Counted from the first letter of the stretch, positions 38,356-46,699 are shown. The stretch is DNA of 64,000 bases from Huaxiibacter chinensis (GCF_022171985.1 NZ_JAJVHF010000002.1:248001-312000); one strand, 5' to 3'. Made by a program: numbers and translations. The notes: a model not told the origin generated them from the letters alone.

Positions 38356-38679
38356 ATGCCATTCACACCACCCTATGAATGGGGGCTACAAAGCGATATC
38401 ACCCCACGATTTGGCGCTAGATTAGTCCAGGAAAGCAACCGTCTGCACTATCTGGCTGACAGGGCTGAATTGACGGGGGAATTTACCCCGAAGCAACTGC
38501 AGAAACTGGATCAAGCTTTCCCGCTGTTTATCAGTCAATTGGAAGCAATGCTGCGTTCTGGTGAGCTAAATCCACAGCAGCAACATCAGGTGACCATTCA
38601 ACTTGCGAGTCTAACCTGTATAGCTGATACCCGAGGTAGCTGCGGCTACGTTTACATTTCTATTTATCCAACCCCATAA
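38356..38679 (+). CDS. cbeA: CbeA/YfjZ-type antitoxin (type IV)
   Basis: 107-residue antitoxin of the YeeU/CbeA/YfjZ family. Known members counter CbtA not by binding it but by stabilising FtsZ and MreB polymers. The family blocks EWGLQSDITPRFGARLVQESNRLHYLADRA and TRGSCGYVYISIYPT are present. AACGGAGG ribosome site. It is followed by the toxin after 36 bases. Confidence 0.93.
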   Translation: MPFTPPYEWGLQSDITPRFGARLVQESNRLHYLADRAELTGEFTPKQLQKLDQAFPLFISQLEAMLRSGELNPQQQHQVTIQLASLTCIADTRGSCGYVYISIYPTP

Positions 38680-38715
38680 CACCTTCTCTCTTCTCCTTTT
38701 CTCAGGACTCAACCC

Positions 38716-39036
38716 ATGCACATTTCATCTGTACTGGCCACGGTGCCGGTTTCGTCACGCCTGTCGCCCGTACAGGTGTGGAAGCAACTGTTAACGTATC
38801 TGCTGGATCACCATTACGGCCTGACACTTAACGACACGCCATTCCATGACGACGCGGCCATTGAGGAGCATATCGACGCGGGAATAACGCTTGCGGATGC
38901 GGTTAATTTCCTCGTGGAACGTCATGAACTGGTACGTATCGACCATAAAGGATTTACATGGTATGAGCAGACATCATTCTTGACCGCTACCGATATTCTC
39001 AGAGCCAGGCGAGCTACCGGATTAATAAATACCTGA
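38716..39036 (+). CDS. cbtA: CbtA/YpjF-type toxin
   Basis: 106-residue cytoskeleton-targeting toxin (YeeV/CbtA/YpjF family). E. coli CbtA inhibits FtsZ and MreB assembly. The sequence matches from [61 protein letters not shown] to [11 protein letters not shown]. It ends about 18 residues earlier than E. coli YeeV (124), so the C-terminus is truncated or variable; loss of toxicity cannot be judged. It forms a TA pair with the preceding gene. Confidence 0.9.
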   Translation: MHISSVLATVPVSSRLSPVQVWKQLLTYLLDHHYGLTLNDTPFHDDAAIEEHIDAGITLADAVNFLVERHELVRIDHKGFTWYEQTSFLTATDILRARRATGLINT

Positions 39037-39149
39037 ATTCTTCGAGCCTCATTCCTGATTTTTACCTCTGAACTTCCCACCTTTTGTATTCATCGCATAA
39101 TGCGCCTGCCACTCCCGACAGGCGTGTTTGCTTTAATGGACGATTAACG

Positions 39150-39980
39150 ATGCAAACAGAACCCGATGTATTAACGGAGCACAATGAACTCATCCTTTCG
39201 ACTAGTATCGAGCGCGTTGTCACAGGCCGAGATACCGCCCTGAAACAGATCGAACAGCTCATTCAGCAGCTTGATGCCATTTCAGGGTTAACCTCAGAAA
39301 TTGGCGGTGGTACAGCGCAAGACTGGGCGATGAAGCCAGGGCACCGCTACGATAGTTGGCTGACTGAGAAGGCTGATAAAGCGATGCCTGCCGTCACCCG
39401 CAATATCGACAGTAGTATCTGGCGCGATTTGATGCTGAAGTCCGGCATGATGGCCTTAATGGATGCGCAGGCTCGCGACCAGTGGCATAAGAACCTGGAG
39501 GAGGGCGATCTTCCTGCTATCAGTGAGGCGAACATTCTCAGTACTTTTGAACAGTTACATCTGAACAAAATGGAAGTCTTTGAGCGCGGGATCATTAACG
39601 TCTTCAAAGGCCTGTCGTGGGATTATAAAACCAATAGTCCCTGCAGCTTTGGTAAGAAGATCATCATCAATAATCTGGTGAGCCACAATCGCTGGGGATT
39701 TAGTCTGAACTGGGGTTGGCGGAGGGATCAGTTGGCTGACTTGGAGCGAATGCTGTTTTTACTGAGTGGTAAATCAATACCTGACAACCGTAGCGATATA
39801 ACTACTCGGTTGATGGCGCATATTCGAGATAACCCGGATAAGGATGTTTATGAAGATGAGTTCTTCCGTATTCGCTACTTTCAGAAGGGCACTGCGCACT
39901 TGACTTTCAAGCGCCTGGATTTGGTCGAGAGGATGAATGATATTATCGCTAAACACTACCCAGGAATGTTAGCGAAGTAG
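39150..39980 (+). CDS. DUF4942 protein downstream of cbtA
   Basis: 276 residues with the DUF4942 pattern (RDLMLKSGMMALMDAQARDQWHKNLEEGDLPAISEANILSTFEQLHLNKMEVFERGIINVFKGLSWDYKTN, then NRWGFSLNWGWRRDQLADLERM and KGTAHLTFKRLDLVERMN). The start at 39150 (MQTEPDV) is more likely than 39084. Genes of this family are commonly encoded right after CbtA-type toxins; function unknown, though it might be a methyltransferase-like or toxin-associated protein. No catalytic motif seen. Confidence 0.78.
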   Translation: MQTEPDVLTEHNELILSTSIERVVTGRDTALKQIEQLIQQLDAISGLTSEIGGGTAQDWAMKPGHRYDSWLTEKADKAMPAVTRNIDSSIWRDLMLKSGMMALMDAQARDQWHKNLEEGDLPAISEANILSTFEQLHLNKMEVFERGIINVFKGLSWDYKTNSPCSFGKKIIINNLVSHNRWGFSLNWGWRRDQLADLERMLFLLSGKSIPDNRSDITTRLMAHIRDNPDKDVYEDEFFRIRYFQKGTAHLTFKRLDLVERMNDIIAKHYPGMLAK

Positions 39981-40056
39981 TTTTGGAGAGTTTTGACGCC
40001 TACGGCGAACAAGCTTATGATCCAGCTTAATTTCTTTTCCTAATGAAGGGACGGGT

Positions 40057-41064
40057 ATGGGCAACAGAATGTGGATGATCCGCGGTGACGGCGGCAAGCT
40101 CTATGACGATTTTCGCGATAAGCAAATTGTAGGTATCGGTTGGTCTCAGCTGGCTCCATTAGTCAAACCCGGCCTATCCCGAGCCCAGTTACTCGCCTTA
40201 TACCAGGAGGCAGACCCTTTAACAAAGCTGGGAACTGCGCGTTCTGGTGCATCGCAGGTCTGGCGTTTTGTGAACGAAATCCAAAAGAGTGATTGGGTTA
40301 TTACCTATTCTCCAGCCAACCGTACTTATCTGCTAGGCAAAGTTACATCAGACTTCCAATATCATCCTGAATGGGTGGAAGAGGGGATGGGGATCGCTCG
40401 GCAGGTTAAATGGAATACTCAAGAAATCGATCGCGATCGATTGTCTGTTGCTACCAAAAACACATTGGGTTCTACGCTGACGGTTTTCCAGCTTCCAGAA
40501 TATGCGCTAGAAGAGCTTTTGCAGGATAAGAAACCCACTGCAGATGTGATTACTCAGAATCCAATTGTGATAGATGAAGATGAGGTCGTTTCTGATCCGC
40601 TTCGCGATATGGAAATGCTGGCATTTGAGGGTATCAAAGATCGCATCAACTCTCTTGATTGGGATGAGATGCAAAATCTGGTTGCCGGAGTTTTACGCAG
40701 TATGGGCTATAAAACGCAGGTTTCACCTGCGGGTGCCGATCGGGGTAAAGACATCATTGCTTCACCTGATGGATTCGGTTTTGAAAATCCACGAATTATC
40801 GTTGAGGTAAAACATCGCAGGGAGCAAATGGGGAGTCAGCAGATTCGCAGCTTTATCGGCGGTCGCCATAAAGACGATCGCGGGCTTTATGTCAGTACGG
40901 GGGGCTTTACGAAAGATGCTCGCTATGAAGCCGACCGTTCGACGATACCTCTGACGCTCTGGACGCTTGATGATCTCGTTCGTGCACTCATTGAGAACTA
41001 CGAGCAGGTTGATATCGAAACCAAACTTTTGGTGCCTCTGAAGAAAACTTTCCTGCCTGCCTGA
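40057..41064 (+). CDS. PUA/EVE-like plus Mrr restriction endonuclease (type IV)
   Basis: 335 residues in two domains. Residues about 1-120 (WMIRGDGGKLYDDFRDKQIVGIGWSQL..., ending YLLGKVTSDFQYHP) have the beta-rich layout of a PUA/EVE-like reader of modified bases. Residues about 195-310 are an Mrr-type nuclease with the DR-x-KDII...IIVEVKHR PD-ExK core (Asp near 232, EVK near 250) and QIRSFIGG. Type IV enzymes of this kind cut modified DNA. It is the last gene before attR and complements the type I system. Ribosome site GAAGGGACGGG. Target modification unknown. Confidence 0.82.
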   Translation: MGNRMWMIRGDGGKLYDDFRDKQIVGIGWSQLAPLVKPGLSRAQLLALYQEADPLTKLGTARSGASQVWRFVNEIQKSDWVITYSPANRTYLLGKVTSDFQYHPEWVEEGMGIARQVKWNTQEIDRDRLSVATKNTLGSTLTVFQLPEYALEELLQDKKPTADVITQNPIVIDEDEVVSDPLRDMEMLAFEGIKDRINSLDWDEMQNLVAGVLRSMGYKTQVSPAGADRGKDIIASPDGFGFENPRIIVEVKHRREQMGSQQIRSFIGGRHKDDRGLYVSTGGFTKDARYEADRSTIPLTLWTLDDLVRALIENYEQVDIETKLLVPLKKTFLPA

Positions 41065-41150
41065 ATCTTGCTTCGACAGCCATATCGGTGTTTTACTGGT
41101 ATGGCTTTACACCCACTAATGTTGTCTGTTTTTTATACGGATTTTAACTT

Positions 41151-41171
41151 GTGGGTACAAGTGCGGGTATA
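41151..41171. promoter_or_regulatory. Probable integrase arm-type site, right end
   Basis: GTGGGTACAA-G-TGCGGGTATA repeats the left-end sequence (19297-19317) with about three changes, 54 bases from attR. It supports the island limits. Confidence 0.5.
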
Positions 41172-41224
41172 ACTAATTATTCCTGTTTCTAAACAACATT
41201 GATATCAGTCTATTAGGTGTGAAA

Positions 41225-41241
41225 TTCGAGTCCGGCCTTCG
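41225..41241 (+). other. attR core
   Basis: Exact 17-base repeat of the leuX 3' end (TTCGAGTCCGGCCTTCG), followed by GCAC where the tRNA has GGCAC. It marks the right boundary of the integrated element. The neighbouring SBD-HNH gene stop lies 3 bases farther on. Confidence 0.88.
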
Positions 41242-41244
41242 CAC

Positions 41245-42120
41245 TCACCCCCTAAACACCTCCCTCCGATGCCATTCCACAAACCCTTCCCCTGGATAAT
41301 TCCCTTTCACCATCGGCAGTGCTATCTGCTTCCCGGCGAAATCCCAAAACAGTCTTCCTACAATCCCATTCCCGTTGCCATTGACCGCGTCAGACACCAG
41401 AACCCGCAAACTGTCATCTAGCCCAATCGATCCCTTATCAAACGCTTTATGATGAATTGCACACAGCGCCAGCCCGTTCGGGATTTCACACGGCCCGCCA
41501 AACTGCTTCCACTTGATATGCGCGGCCTCAAGTGCAACGGAGGAGTTATCGTGGCGCATGTTGAATCCGCAGATTGCACATTCATAATTATAGGCGCGAA
41601 GCACCTGCTGGCGAAACAACGGATCGCGAACCTTACGAATCTGTTGAATATCAAAACCCATCTCATCTACGATCTCTTCCTGGATGCTCTCCGGGAAATG
41701 CGCTTCGAGGATTTTCTGTGCCAGTGAGCCGATCAGCTTTTTGTTTTTGTTGAGCAGCGCATAGTGTTCTTCATCAAAACCGCCAGCGACCTTATGTACA
41801 ACAAGCTCTTTTACCGGTGGCTGTTTGCTGCCAGTGGTGGAACAGAGTTCACTGTTCTCAAGCTCCCAGAATCCATCCCCTTTGAGCCGCCAGAAGGGCA
41901 TGTTCGGGTAATGTTCTTTCCTGTCTGGGCCAAAGCGTTCTAACAGGCTTAGCAGTTGAGCATGTACCTCGGTACCGTATTCAAACAGACGTGCATGCCC
42001 CTGCTGATAGTTCGCCAGCACGTACAGAAGCAATAAGGGTTTATGCGGCGCACGTTGTTCGCCCTTGCGCCAGATGGTGATGTTGGCAATTGCCTGTTCG
42101 AGTGTTTTGCTGGATGCCAT
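41245..42120 (-). CDS. Phosphorothioate-binding HNH endonuclease (SBD-HNH, type IV)
   Basis: 291 residues from the ATG at 42120 (start MASSKTLEQAI; the longer frame to 42174 lacks support). The N-terminal half (LEQAIANITIWRKGEQRAPHKPLLLLYVLANYQQG, then HYPNMPFWRLKGDGFWEL) has the pattern of the sulphur-binding domain found in ScoMcrA-type enzymes. The C-terminal half is an HNH nuclease: CAICGFN, AAHIKWKQFGGP, NGLALCAIHHKAFDKG. It should cut phosphorothioated DNA, for example from cells with dnd genes. It lies just outside attR, ending 3 bases from it. Specificity inferred by family. Confidence 0.85.
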   Translation of the reverse strand: MASSKTLEQAIANITIWRKGEQRAPHKPLLLLYVLANYQQGHARLFEYGTEVHAQLLSLLERFGPDRKEHYPNMPFWRLKGDGFWELENSELCSTTGSKQPPVKELVVHKVAGGFDEEHYALLNKNKKLIGSLAQKILEAHFPESIQEEIVDEMGFDIQQIRKVRDPLFRQQVLRAYNYECAICGFNMRHDNSSVALEAAHIKWKQFGGPCEIPNGLALCAIHHKAFDKGSIGLDDSLRVLVSDAVNGNGNGIVGRLFWDFAGKQIALPMVKGNYPGEGFVEWHRREVFRG

Positions 42121-42268
42121 CGCGTTACGGAAGAAGGTAAATAATTGCGATGATGCTCGCAAAACCCAGACCAATCAACCCACAACCAGCAAAAACATGA
42201 AGTTACCGCACACAACACTATTTCCTGAATCCGCCTCGCATTTCTCAAATTTACCCCACACCAAACCG

Positions 42269-42301
42269 CTGTATTTATACCCAGCCTGGTATAATACGCA
42301 G
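42269..42301 (+). promoter_or_regulatory. Two adjacent LexA boxes at the symE promoter
   Basis: CTGTATTTATACCCAG (42269-42284) and CTGGTATAATACGCAG (42286-42301) both fit CTG-N10-CAG, separated by one base. The second box contains the -10 hexamer TATAAT (42290-42295). In E. coli, symE is induced by the SOS response, so these are probably functional. Confidence 0.85.
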
Positions 42302-42420
42302 CAGAAATTACGCCGAACGGCAGAGTAAGTTTCACAGAATTTATTTACAACGAGACGCGATATGAAGGTGCTGCAACACCCCCATACCGCTAACCACAAG
42401 CAACTGAAAAGGAGTTGAAA

Positions 42421-42894
42421 ATGGCTGCGACGAATTTTAAGCCAGAGTGTACGGTTTGCAAAACAGAATCAGACGCTTTCACCGGCATGATTGAAAACCG
42501 CGAGCTGGTACGCAAAAACAGTGCCCGCCGTCTTCACGGCAACCAGACCTGCGCGGCACCCGTGCATCCGCGGGCAGTAACGCCGGAGGAGAGCGCGGCC
42601 TGCTGTGAACTCTATGCCCGGATAGATAATAAATATCTTCCGCTGGCGGGAGACTGGCTAACACGAGCAGGGTTTATCAGCGGTATGCCGGTTAAAATCC
42701 GGGTGATGAAAGACTGTATTGTGATCACGCCGCAGCATACAAGAGAATTATGGGGATGCCTTGAAGGGATGAGTGTGGTGAATATCAATAAACAAAAAGT
42801 CGCTCAGTGGTTAAAAACATTTCCAGGGGCGTTGAATGATACGGGCGATATCCCGATTGTGAGGCGGGGAGTAGGGCAGGCGATGTCGGAGTAA
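42421..42894 (+). CDS. symE: SymE-like toxin
   Basis: 157-residue SymE-family protein (E. coli SymE has 113). The C-terminal half holds the SpoVT/AbrB-like fold (YLPLAGDWLTRAGFISGMPVKIRVMKDCIVITPQ) that made SymE resemble an antitoxin turned toxin; E. coli SymE is linked to RNA cleavage and is inhibited by the antisense RNA SymR. The start at 42421 follows AAAAGGAG. An N-terminal extension with CTVCKTE is unusual. The 5' UTR (42302-42420) could pair with a SymR-type RNA, not demonstrated here. A decayed copy lies at 46395. Confidence 0.85.
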   Translation: MAATNFKPECTVCKTESDAFTGMIENRELVRKNSARRLHGNQTCAAPVHPRAVTPEESAACCELYARIDNKYLPLAGDWLTRAGFISGMPVKIRVMKDCIVITPQHTRELWGCLEGMSVVNINKQKVAQWLKTFPGALNDTGDIPIVRRGVGQAMSE

Positions 42895-42939
42895 CGTCTG
42901 ACTTCTCACCTCAGGTAATCTTTTAAACAATGAAACTGT

Positions 42940-42963
42940 ACGGGCATGTCATCCCATGCCCGT
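42940..42963. terminator. Hairpin between symE and the DUF1493 gene
   Basis: ACGGGCATG pairs perfectly with CATGCCCGT around six bases. It lies between convergent genes and could end both transcripts; the flanking T-tracts are poor. Confidence 0.5.
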
Positions 42964-42975
42964 TCTAAGCAAAAA

Positions 42976-43347
42976 TTAACCGCGCTTCACTTGCTGTTTG
43001 ACCGCCTTAACCAAAACATCGTGAAGTTCTCCGACAGTTAAATCGCGGATAACAGGTTCGGGTATGCCGCGCACCCAGCGCATAAAACGGCAGATGCCAA
43101 AAAAATCCAGGCCTTCGCCCGTAAACAGATACTCATTCTCCGCGAGAGAGAACGTTTTCATATAACCAACTTCTTCCGTGGCAAGCTGAACGCCAAACGC
43201 TTCTTCGCAGTCTTCCAGTAGGTCTTCGCCATCCATACCGCAAATATGCAAATCGGCCTCAATCCAGGTGTTGCTGTCAATAGGTTTACGATGTATCCCT
43301 GAGGACTCACGTACGACCTCAATAACTTGTGCGAGAGTAGGTTCCAT
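42976..43347 (-). CDS. DUF1493 protein, acyl-carrier-like
   Basis: 123 residues of the DUF1493 family, thought to resemble acyl carrier proteins: WIEADLHICGMDGEDLLEDCEEAFGVQL matches a helix with a modified DSx region. The key serine of a true ACP (DSL) is replaced by DGED, so phosphopantetheine attachment is doubtful. Convergent with symE, separated from the immunity gene by 114 bases. Function unknown. Confidence 0.72.
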   Translation of the reverse strand: MEPTLAQVIEVVRESSGIHRKPIDSNTWIEADLHICGMDGEDLLEDCEEAFGVQLATEEVGYMKTFSLAENEYLFTGEGLDFFGICRFMRWVRGIPEPVIRDLTVGELHDVLVKAVKQQVKRG

Positions 43348-43461
43348 TTACAAAAAATTCCGTATTCGTTAGTTTCAATTGACTATCCGGAAGTTAACAG
43401 TCACCCGCTATTCGATAAGGTGTCAAGTAGAGTACAGGCCCAGAAAGCATGATTATCTTTG

Positions 43462-43710
43462 CTATGGTTTGAAACCGGATTTACCATTTGCCCTACGCCA
43501 CTCCTTTACTTCCTGGACGACACCTTCGGGACTGTCTTCTCTATCTTCTCGTGGATAGTAAATAAGATCGGAACCATCAGGATGTTCAGCCAATCGTTTG
43601 AATTCGAGGATGTTTTTTATATCTTCAGCTTCAGTGGTGGCAGTGACATCAAACAATTTTCTTACGAAATTTAGGAACTCGTTTTCTGTATAATCACTTA
43701 TCGTTTTCAA
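43462..43710 (-). CDS. Colicin E/pyocin S-type DNase immunity protein
   Basis: 82 residues, closely like the Im2/Im7/Im8/Im9 proteins: ISDYTENEFLNFVRKLF, then EHPDGSDLIYYPREDREDSPEGVVQEVKEWRRANGKSGFK. The DSDLIYYPRxDRED block binds the HNH DNase exosite. The start is TTG at 43710, overlapping the effector stop (TTGA) with GAGGGGG eight bases upstream; this is the only start that gives the complete protein. It is the cognate immunity protein for the preceding gene. Confidence 0.93.
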   Translation of the reverse strand: MKTISDYTENEFLNFVRKLFDVTATTEAEDIKNILEFKRLAEHPDGSDLIYYPREDREDSPEGVVQEVKEWRRANGKSGFKP

Positions 43711-45359
43711 TTTATGCCCCCTCGATGAATTTCAATATGACGTTTAGGGGTCACTATCCCCATATTATCTATGTCGTATACTTCACCACCCTTAACTATA
43801 GGTTTTATGTGGTGAATCTCATATTTCACTTTACCGCCTACCTGCTCATTTTCTCGTGGTGAAGGTGCTTTCCCTGCCTTAATGTTACCAACATTCCCTC
43901 GGTTAAATTGTTCCAGAAGTCCCGGATCCCTCGATACCTCCATCCAAAACGCCTTACGAAACTGGTCAAAGTCTGTAAATGTCTGCCCACGTAACCGATC
44001 CGCTATCTGACTCGGAATGGGAGACCCATTACCCGCATTCGCATCAGATAACCAAACCCCGCTAACTTTTTGCCCCTTGCCTGTGACCTGTCCGGGATTG
44101 TGACGGATAAAGACATAAATTGGCGGCACCCCGCCCACCGGCAGAATCAGAATATAATCCGCAAACGTCTTCTCTTCCGGTGTCGGGCTGGTCGTTGCAC
44201 CAATCCTCGTATCCTCCGGCAGCGGATCAACCACAACCGGGTTCGGTATCCGTACCGGGTTCTGATTGCCCGTATCCCACGGCTTATTCTCTCCGGTGCG
44301 GTCCGGTGTCCAGATGAGGGTGATGCCGGGGTCTTCTTCGGTAGTAAAGGTGTACGCCTGGCGTCTGCTATCCCACTCCATCCTGCGAACGCGCACGCTG
44401 TCCTTGCCCGGCGGCGTATGCCAGCCGCGCGGTGTCGGCTTACCGTTTGCATCGTACTCCCAGGTGAAGCGAACGCGGGTAGGGGCCTCCCGCATCTGTT
44501 CAGCGCGCATCCTGTCGATAAAATCCTGCTCGCCGTCGTTCAGCTTGCCGGGAAACATCCCTATCAGCAGCCCTGCGGCAGGTGCACCAGGGCCTCCGGT
44601 GGCTATCTCGCCAAGTGCCGCTCCTCGCACGGCCCATGTGCCGGGCGTGACTGTGCGACCGCCAACCAGTACGAGTTCGCTGGCATCGGCTATCGCGTTC
44701 CGCGCGGTCCAGGCCCTCTCTTCGGCCGCAGCGGCCGCCTGATAGTCCATCTCCTCATGATGCCCATTCCACCCCGGATAAAGCGCGCCGTGTTGCTTCG
44801 GCTTACGCTTCGCCGCCTGGGCGTGCTGGGGAGTGTCGTTGGGCATGGCCTGAGAAAATGCCATCTCGGCGAAGTTGGTGTGGGGCTCACTTCCGGTGCC
44901 CACATCGTTACAGCCTTCACCGCGCAGGCAGGATTTCGCAAAGACCCGGTTGCGATCGCGTTCTTCTGCTTGTCGCTGCGCTTCTGCCTCTTCCTCTTTT
45001 CGGCGTGCCGCGAACATGGCCTGATGCTTTTCGTGTGCGATCTGTTCAGGAGAGGGACCGGAGCCGAGCCATTCTCCCGATGGGGCGATCACACGGTTGG
45101 TTCCGTGCGGGCAGCCACAGATGACGACAGAACCATCGACGGCTGAGGCTTGCCCCGTCCAGTTAACGCGAGGTTCGCCGTCTGCAACAACGCCCTGCTT
45201 GCCGCAGTTAGGGCATGCCGTGGTTTTATCGCCAACGCGGATAACGCCGCGACCGTGCTCGGTGCAGTTGGGCAGGCTGCTACAGCATATTGCGCCGGTG
45301 GTCGTTCTGTCGCCGTGCAGCGCCTGACCGCGACCGTAGTTCGTGGAACGGTAGCCCAT
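43707..45359 (-). CDS. PAAR-domain DNase effector with colicin E9-type HNH toxin
   Basis: 550 residues in three parts. The N-terminal about 100 residues are PAAR-like (GDKTTACPNCGKQG, SVVICGCPHGTNRV), the type VI secretion spike tip. A middle S-type-pyocin-like region (about 225-400) follows. The C-terminal 135 residues match colicin E7/E9 DNase (PGQVTGKGQKVSGVWL, RGQTFTDFDQFRKAFWMEVSRDPGLLEQFN) and end with the HNH motif YEIHHIKP...PKRHIEIH. This is a type VI effector that should degrade DNA of target cells. It is translationally linked to the immunity gene. No VgrG is present in the window. Confidence 0.92.
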   Translation of the reverse strand: MGYRSTNYGRGQALHGDRTTTGAICCSSLPNCTEHGRGVIRVGDKTTACPNCGKQGVVADGEPRVNWTGQASAVDGSVVICGCPHGTNRVIAPSGEWLGSGPSPEQIAHEKHQAMFAARRKEEEAEAQRQAEERDRNRVFAKSCLRGEGCNDVGTGSEPHTNFAEMAFSQAMPNDTPQHAQAAKRKPKQHGALYPGWNGHHEEMDYQAAAAAEERAWTARNAIADASELVLVGGRTVTPGTWAVRGAALGEIATGGPGAPAAGLLIGMFPGKLNDGEQDFIDRMRAEQMREAPTRVRFTWEYDANGKPTPRGWHTPPGKDSVRVRRMEWDSRRQAYTFTTEEDPGITLIWTPDRTGENKPWDTGNQNPVRIPNPVVVDPLPEDTRIGATTSPTPEEKTFADYILILPVGGVPPIYVFIRHNPGQVTGKGQKVSGVWLSDANAGNGSPIPSQIADRLRGQTFTDFDQFRKAFWMEVSRDPGLLEQFNRGNVGNIKAGKAPSPRENEQVGGKVKYEIHHIKPIVKGGEVYDIDNMGIVTPKRHIEIHRGGIN

Positions 45360-45362
45360 GGC

Positions 45363-45845
45363 CTATTCTCCGGGCCATGTTAAGAAATCCTCATGAGAGG
45401 GAATACCTTCGCGGGTGACCAGATAAATACTGCCGAGCGGTGTGCTGATAATCTCGTCATCGTTATCAAGCAGGCTGCCGACCAGCGCAACGCCCTGTCG
45501 TCTCCAGGAAAACGCTTCGCCAGCTGAGGTCATAATCGTGGCGAGCGTTCCATCCGGATAGGCCACACCGTCGCCTTCGACAATCAGGCTGGTGTAACTG
45601 CCATCGTTCATAAGCATTTTGCCTTCACGATCGACAGGAAGCACAACGCCGCCCAGTCGGGTCTGGCTGCCAGCCGTGGCGATCCGCCAGATGGCGGTGA
45701 CGGGATGTTGTCGATGAAAGGCTTCCTGTTCGGCAATGATGGCGCGCGCGTCCTCGGGCATGGCGGCCAGTTCTTCGGCGGAAAAAGGCGAACGATCTAT
45801 TTCCGCTTTTAACTCGGCGGTAAATTCATTTGTATAAAACTGCAT
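45363..45845 (-). CDS. Small protein before the PAAR effector, possible adaptor
   Basis: 160 residues, ending three bases before the effector start, so co-expression is near certain. No signal peptide. The middle contains strands and turns that look distantly like PAAR-repeats (RLGGVVLPVDREGKMLMNDG, GVAYPDGTLATIMTSAGEAFSWRRQGVALVGSLLDNDDEIISTPLGSIYLV). It may be a chaperone or adaptor that loads the effector, but it is not similar to Eag/DUF1795 adaptors or DUF4123. Recognised only by position. Confidence 0.7.
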   Translation of the reverse strand: MQFYTNEFTAELKAEIDRSPFSAEELAAMPEDARAIIAEQEAFHRQHPVTAIWRIATAGSQTRLGGVVLPVDREGKMLMNDGSYTSLIVEGDGVAYPDGTLATIMTSAGEAFSWRRQGVALVGSLLDNDDEIISTPLGSIYLVTREGIPSHEDFLTWPGE

Positions 45846-46096
45846 GACAATTCCTTGTAGGGGAAGAAGAGTAAATGCAGCAATGCTAGGTTTTAGACTG
45901 TATGGCGAATAGACATAAAGTGGTTAATAAGACGGGTTGAAATCCGAAATAAATATCCAGATTGATATCGGTCATAGTTTAAGGAAGGGGATGTTAGGGT
46001 TCCTGTTAATTAGACATGTAATACTCGCTGCGTTGACGAAAAATAATATTATGCAGCGGCTGCATTATTTAAATACATACGCTGCATGGCCTTATC
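45846..46096. other. Gap upstream of the effector operon
   Basis: About 250 bases, AT-rich to the right. The promoter of the PAAR operon should lie at the left edge (minus strand), but no clear pair of elements was found. Confidence 0.4.
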
Positions 46097-46253
46097 TCAA
46101 AACACCGGTACCCCCAGCCCTCTCTTCACCTCCCGCAACGTCCCTTGCGTGACCCCCTGCGCCCGTTCCGTACCGCGCTTGTGCATGGCCATCAACTCCC
46201 CCTTATCCTGCATGTACATCGCCCGGCGTTCCCGCATCAGGGTAATCAACTTC
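46097..46253 (-). pseudogene. Remnant copy of the trpS 3' end
   Basis: The last about 50 codons (LMRERRAMYMQDKGELMAMHKRGTERAQGVTQGTLREVKRGLGVPVF in this frame) match the intact C-terminus at 63410 and following, at about 90 percent by eye over 140 bases, in the same orientation. The frame stops with TGA. The upstream bases are unrelated, so this is a truncated copy. It forms one of two direct repeats that flank the CDI locus. Confidence 0.85.
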
Positions 46254-46259
46254 GCATAA

Positions 46260-46356
46260 GCTGGAACTGCATGTGGGCAATCTCGCCGCGCGGCTGGCGG
46301 CGTGCCGGGCAAAGCCCTATGCAGGAATGATATTTACCGATGATAAAGTTTAACGC
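46260..46356. other. Short remnant of unknown origin
   Basis: On the plus strand [30 protein letters not shown] plus a stop reads like the end of a gene, with no matching start. Its parent gene was not recognised. Confidence 0.3.
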
Positions 46357-46394
46357 GTGCTTGATGCCCGCACTTTTAACCTGCCCGCCAGCGT

Positions 46395-46699
46395 GACGTG
46401 CGCAAACGGCGGAAGCAAGCTCCGCCTGCTGCGAGCTCTGTGCCCGGATAGATAATTAATACCTTCCGCTGGGGGGAGACTGGTTAACCCGCGCAGGGTT
46501 TATCAGAGGTATACCGGTTAAAAGCCTGGTGATGAAAGACTGTATTGTGATCACGCTGTAGCATACAAGAGAATGATGGGGATGCCTGGAAGGGATGAGT
46601 GTGGTGAATATCATTAAACAAAAAGTCGCTCAGTGGTTAAAAACATTTCCGGGGGCGTTAAATGATACGGGCGATATCCCGGTGATTAAGCCCAGATAA
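46395..46699 (+). pseudogene. Decayed symE copy
   Basis: It aligns with the symE gene (42560-42894) from the CCCGGATAGATAAT segment to the DTGDIP codons, with an insertion and in-frame stops (TAG at 46559 and TGA at 46574). The 3' end differs. The copy keeps orientation and order, so it is a decayed duplicate left by the recombination that brought in the region. Confidence 0.85.

Noticed and set aside
42976..43347. DUF1493 gene as a working acyl carrier protein
   Set aside because: The serine that would carry phosphopantetheine is not in the usual DSL context.
44070..45146. 358-codon plus-strand ORF opposite the PAAR effector
   Set aside because: Shadow; composition follows the effector codons and no motif was found.
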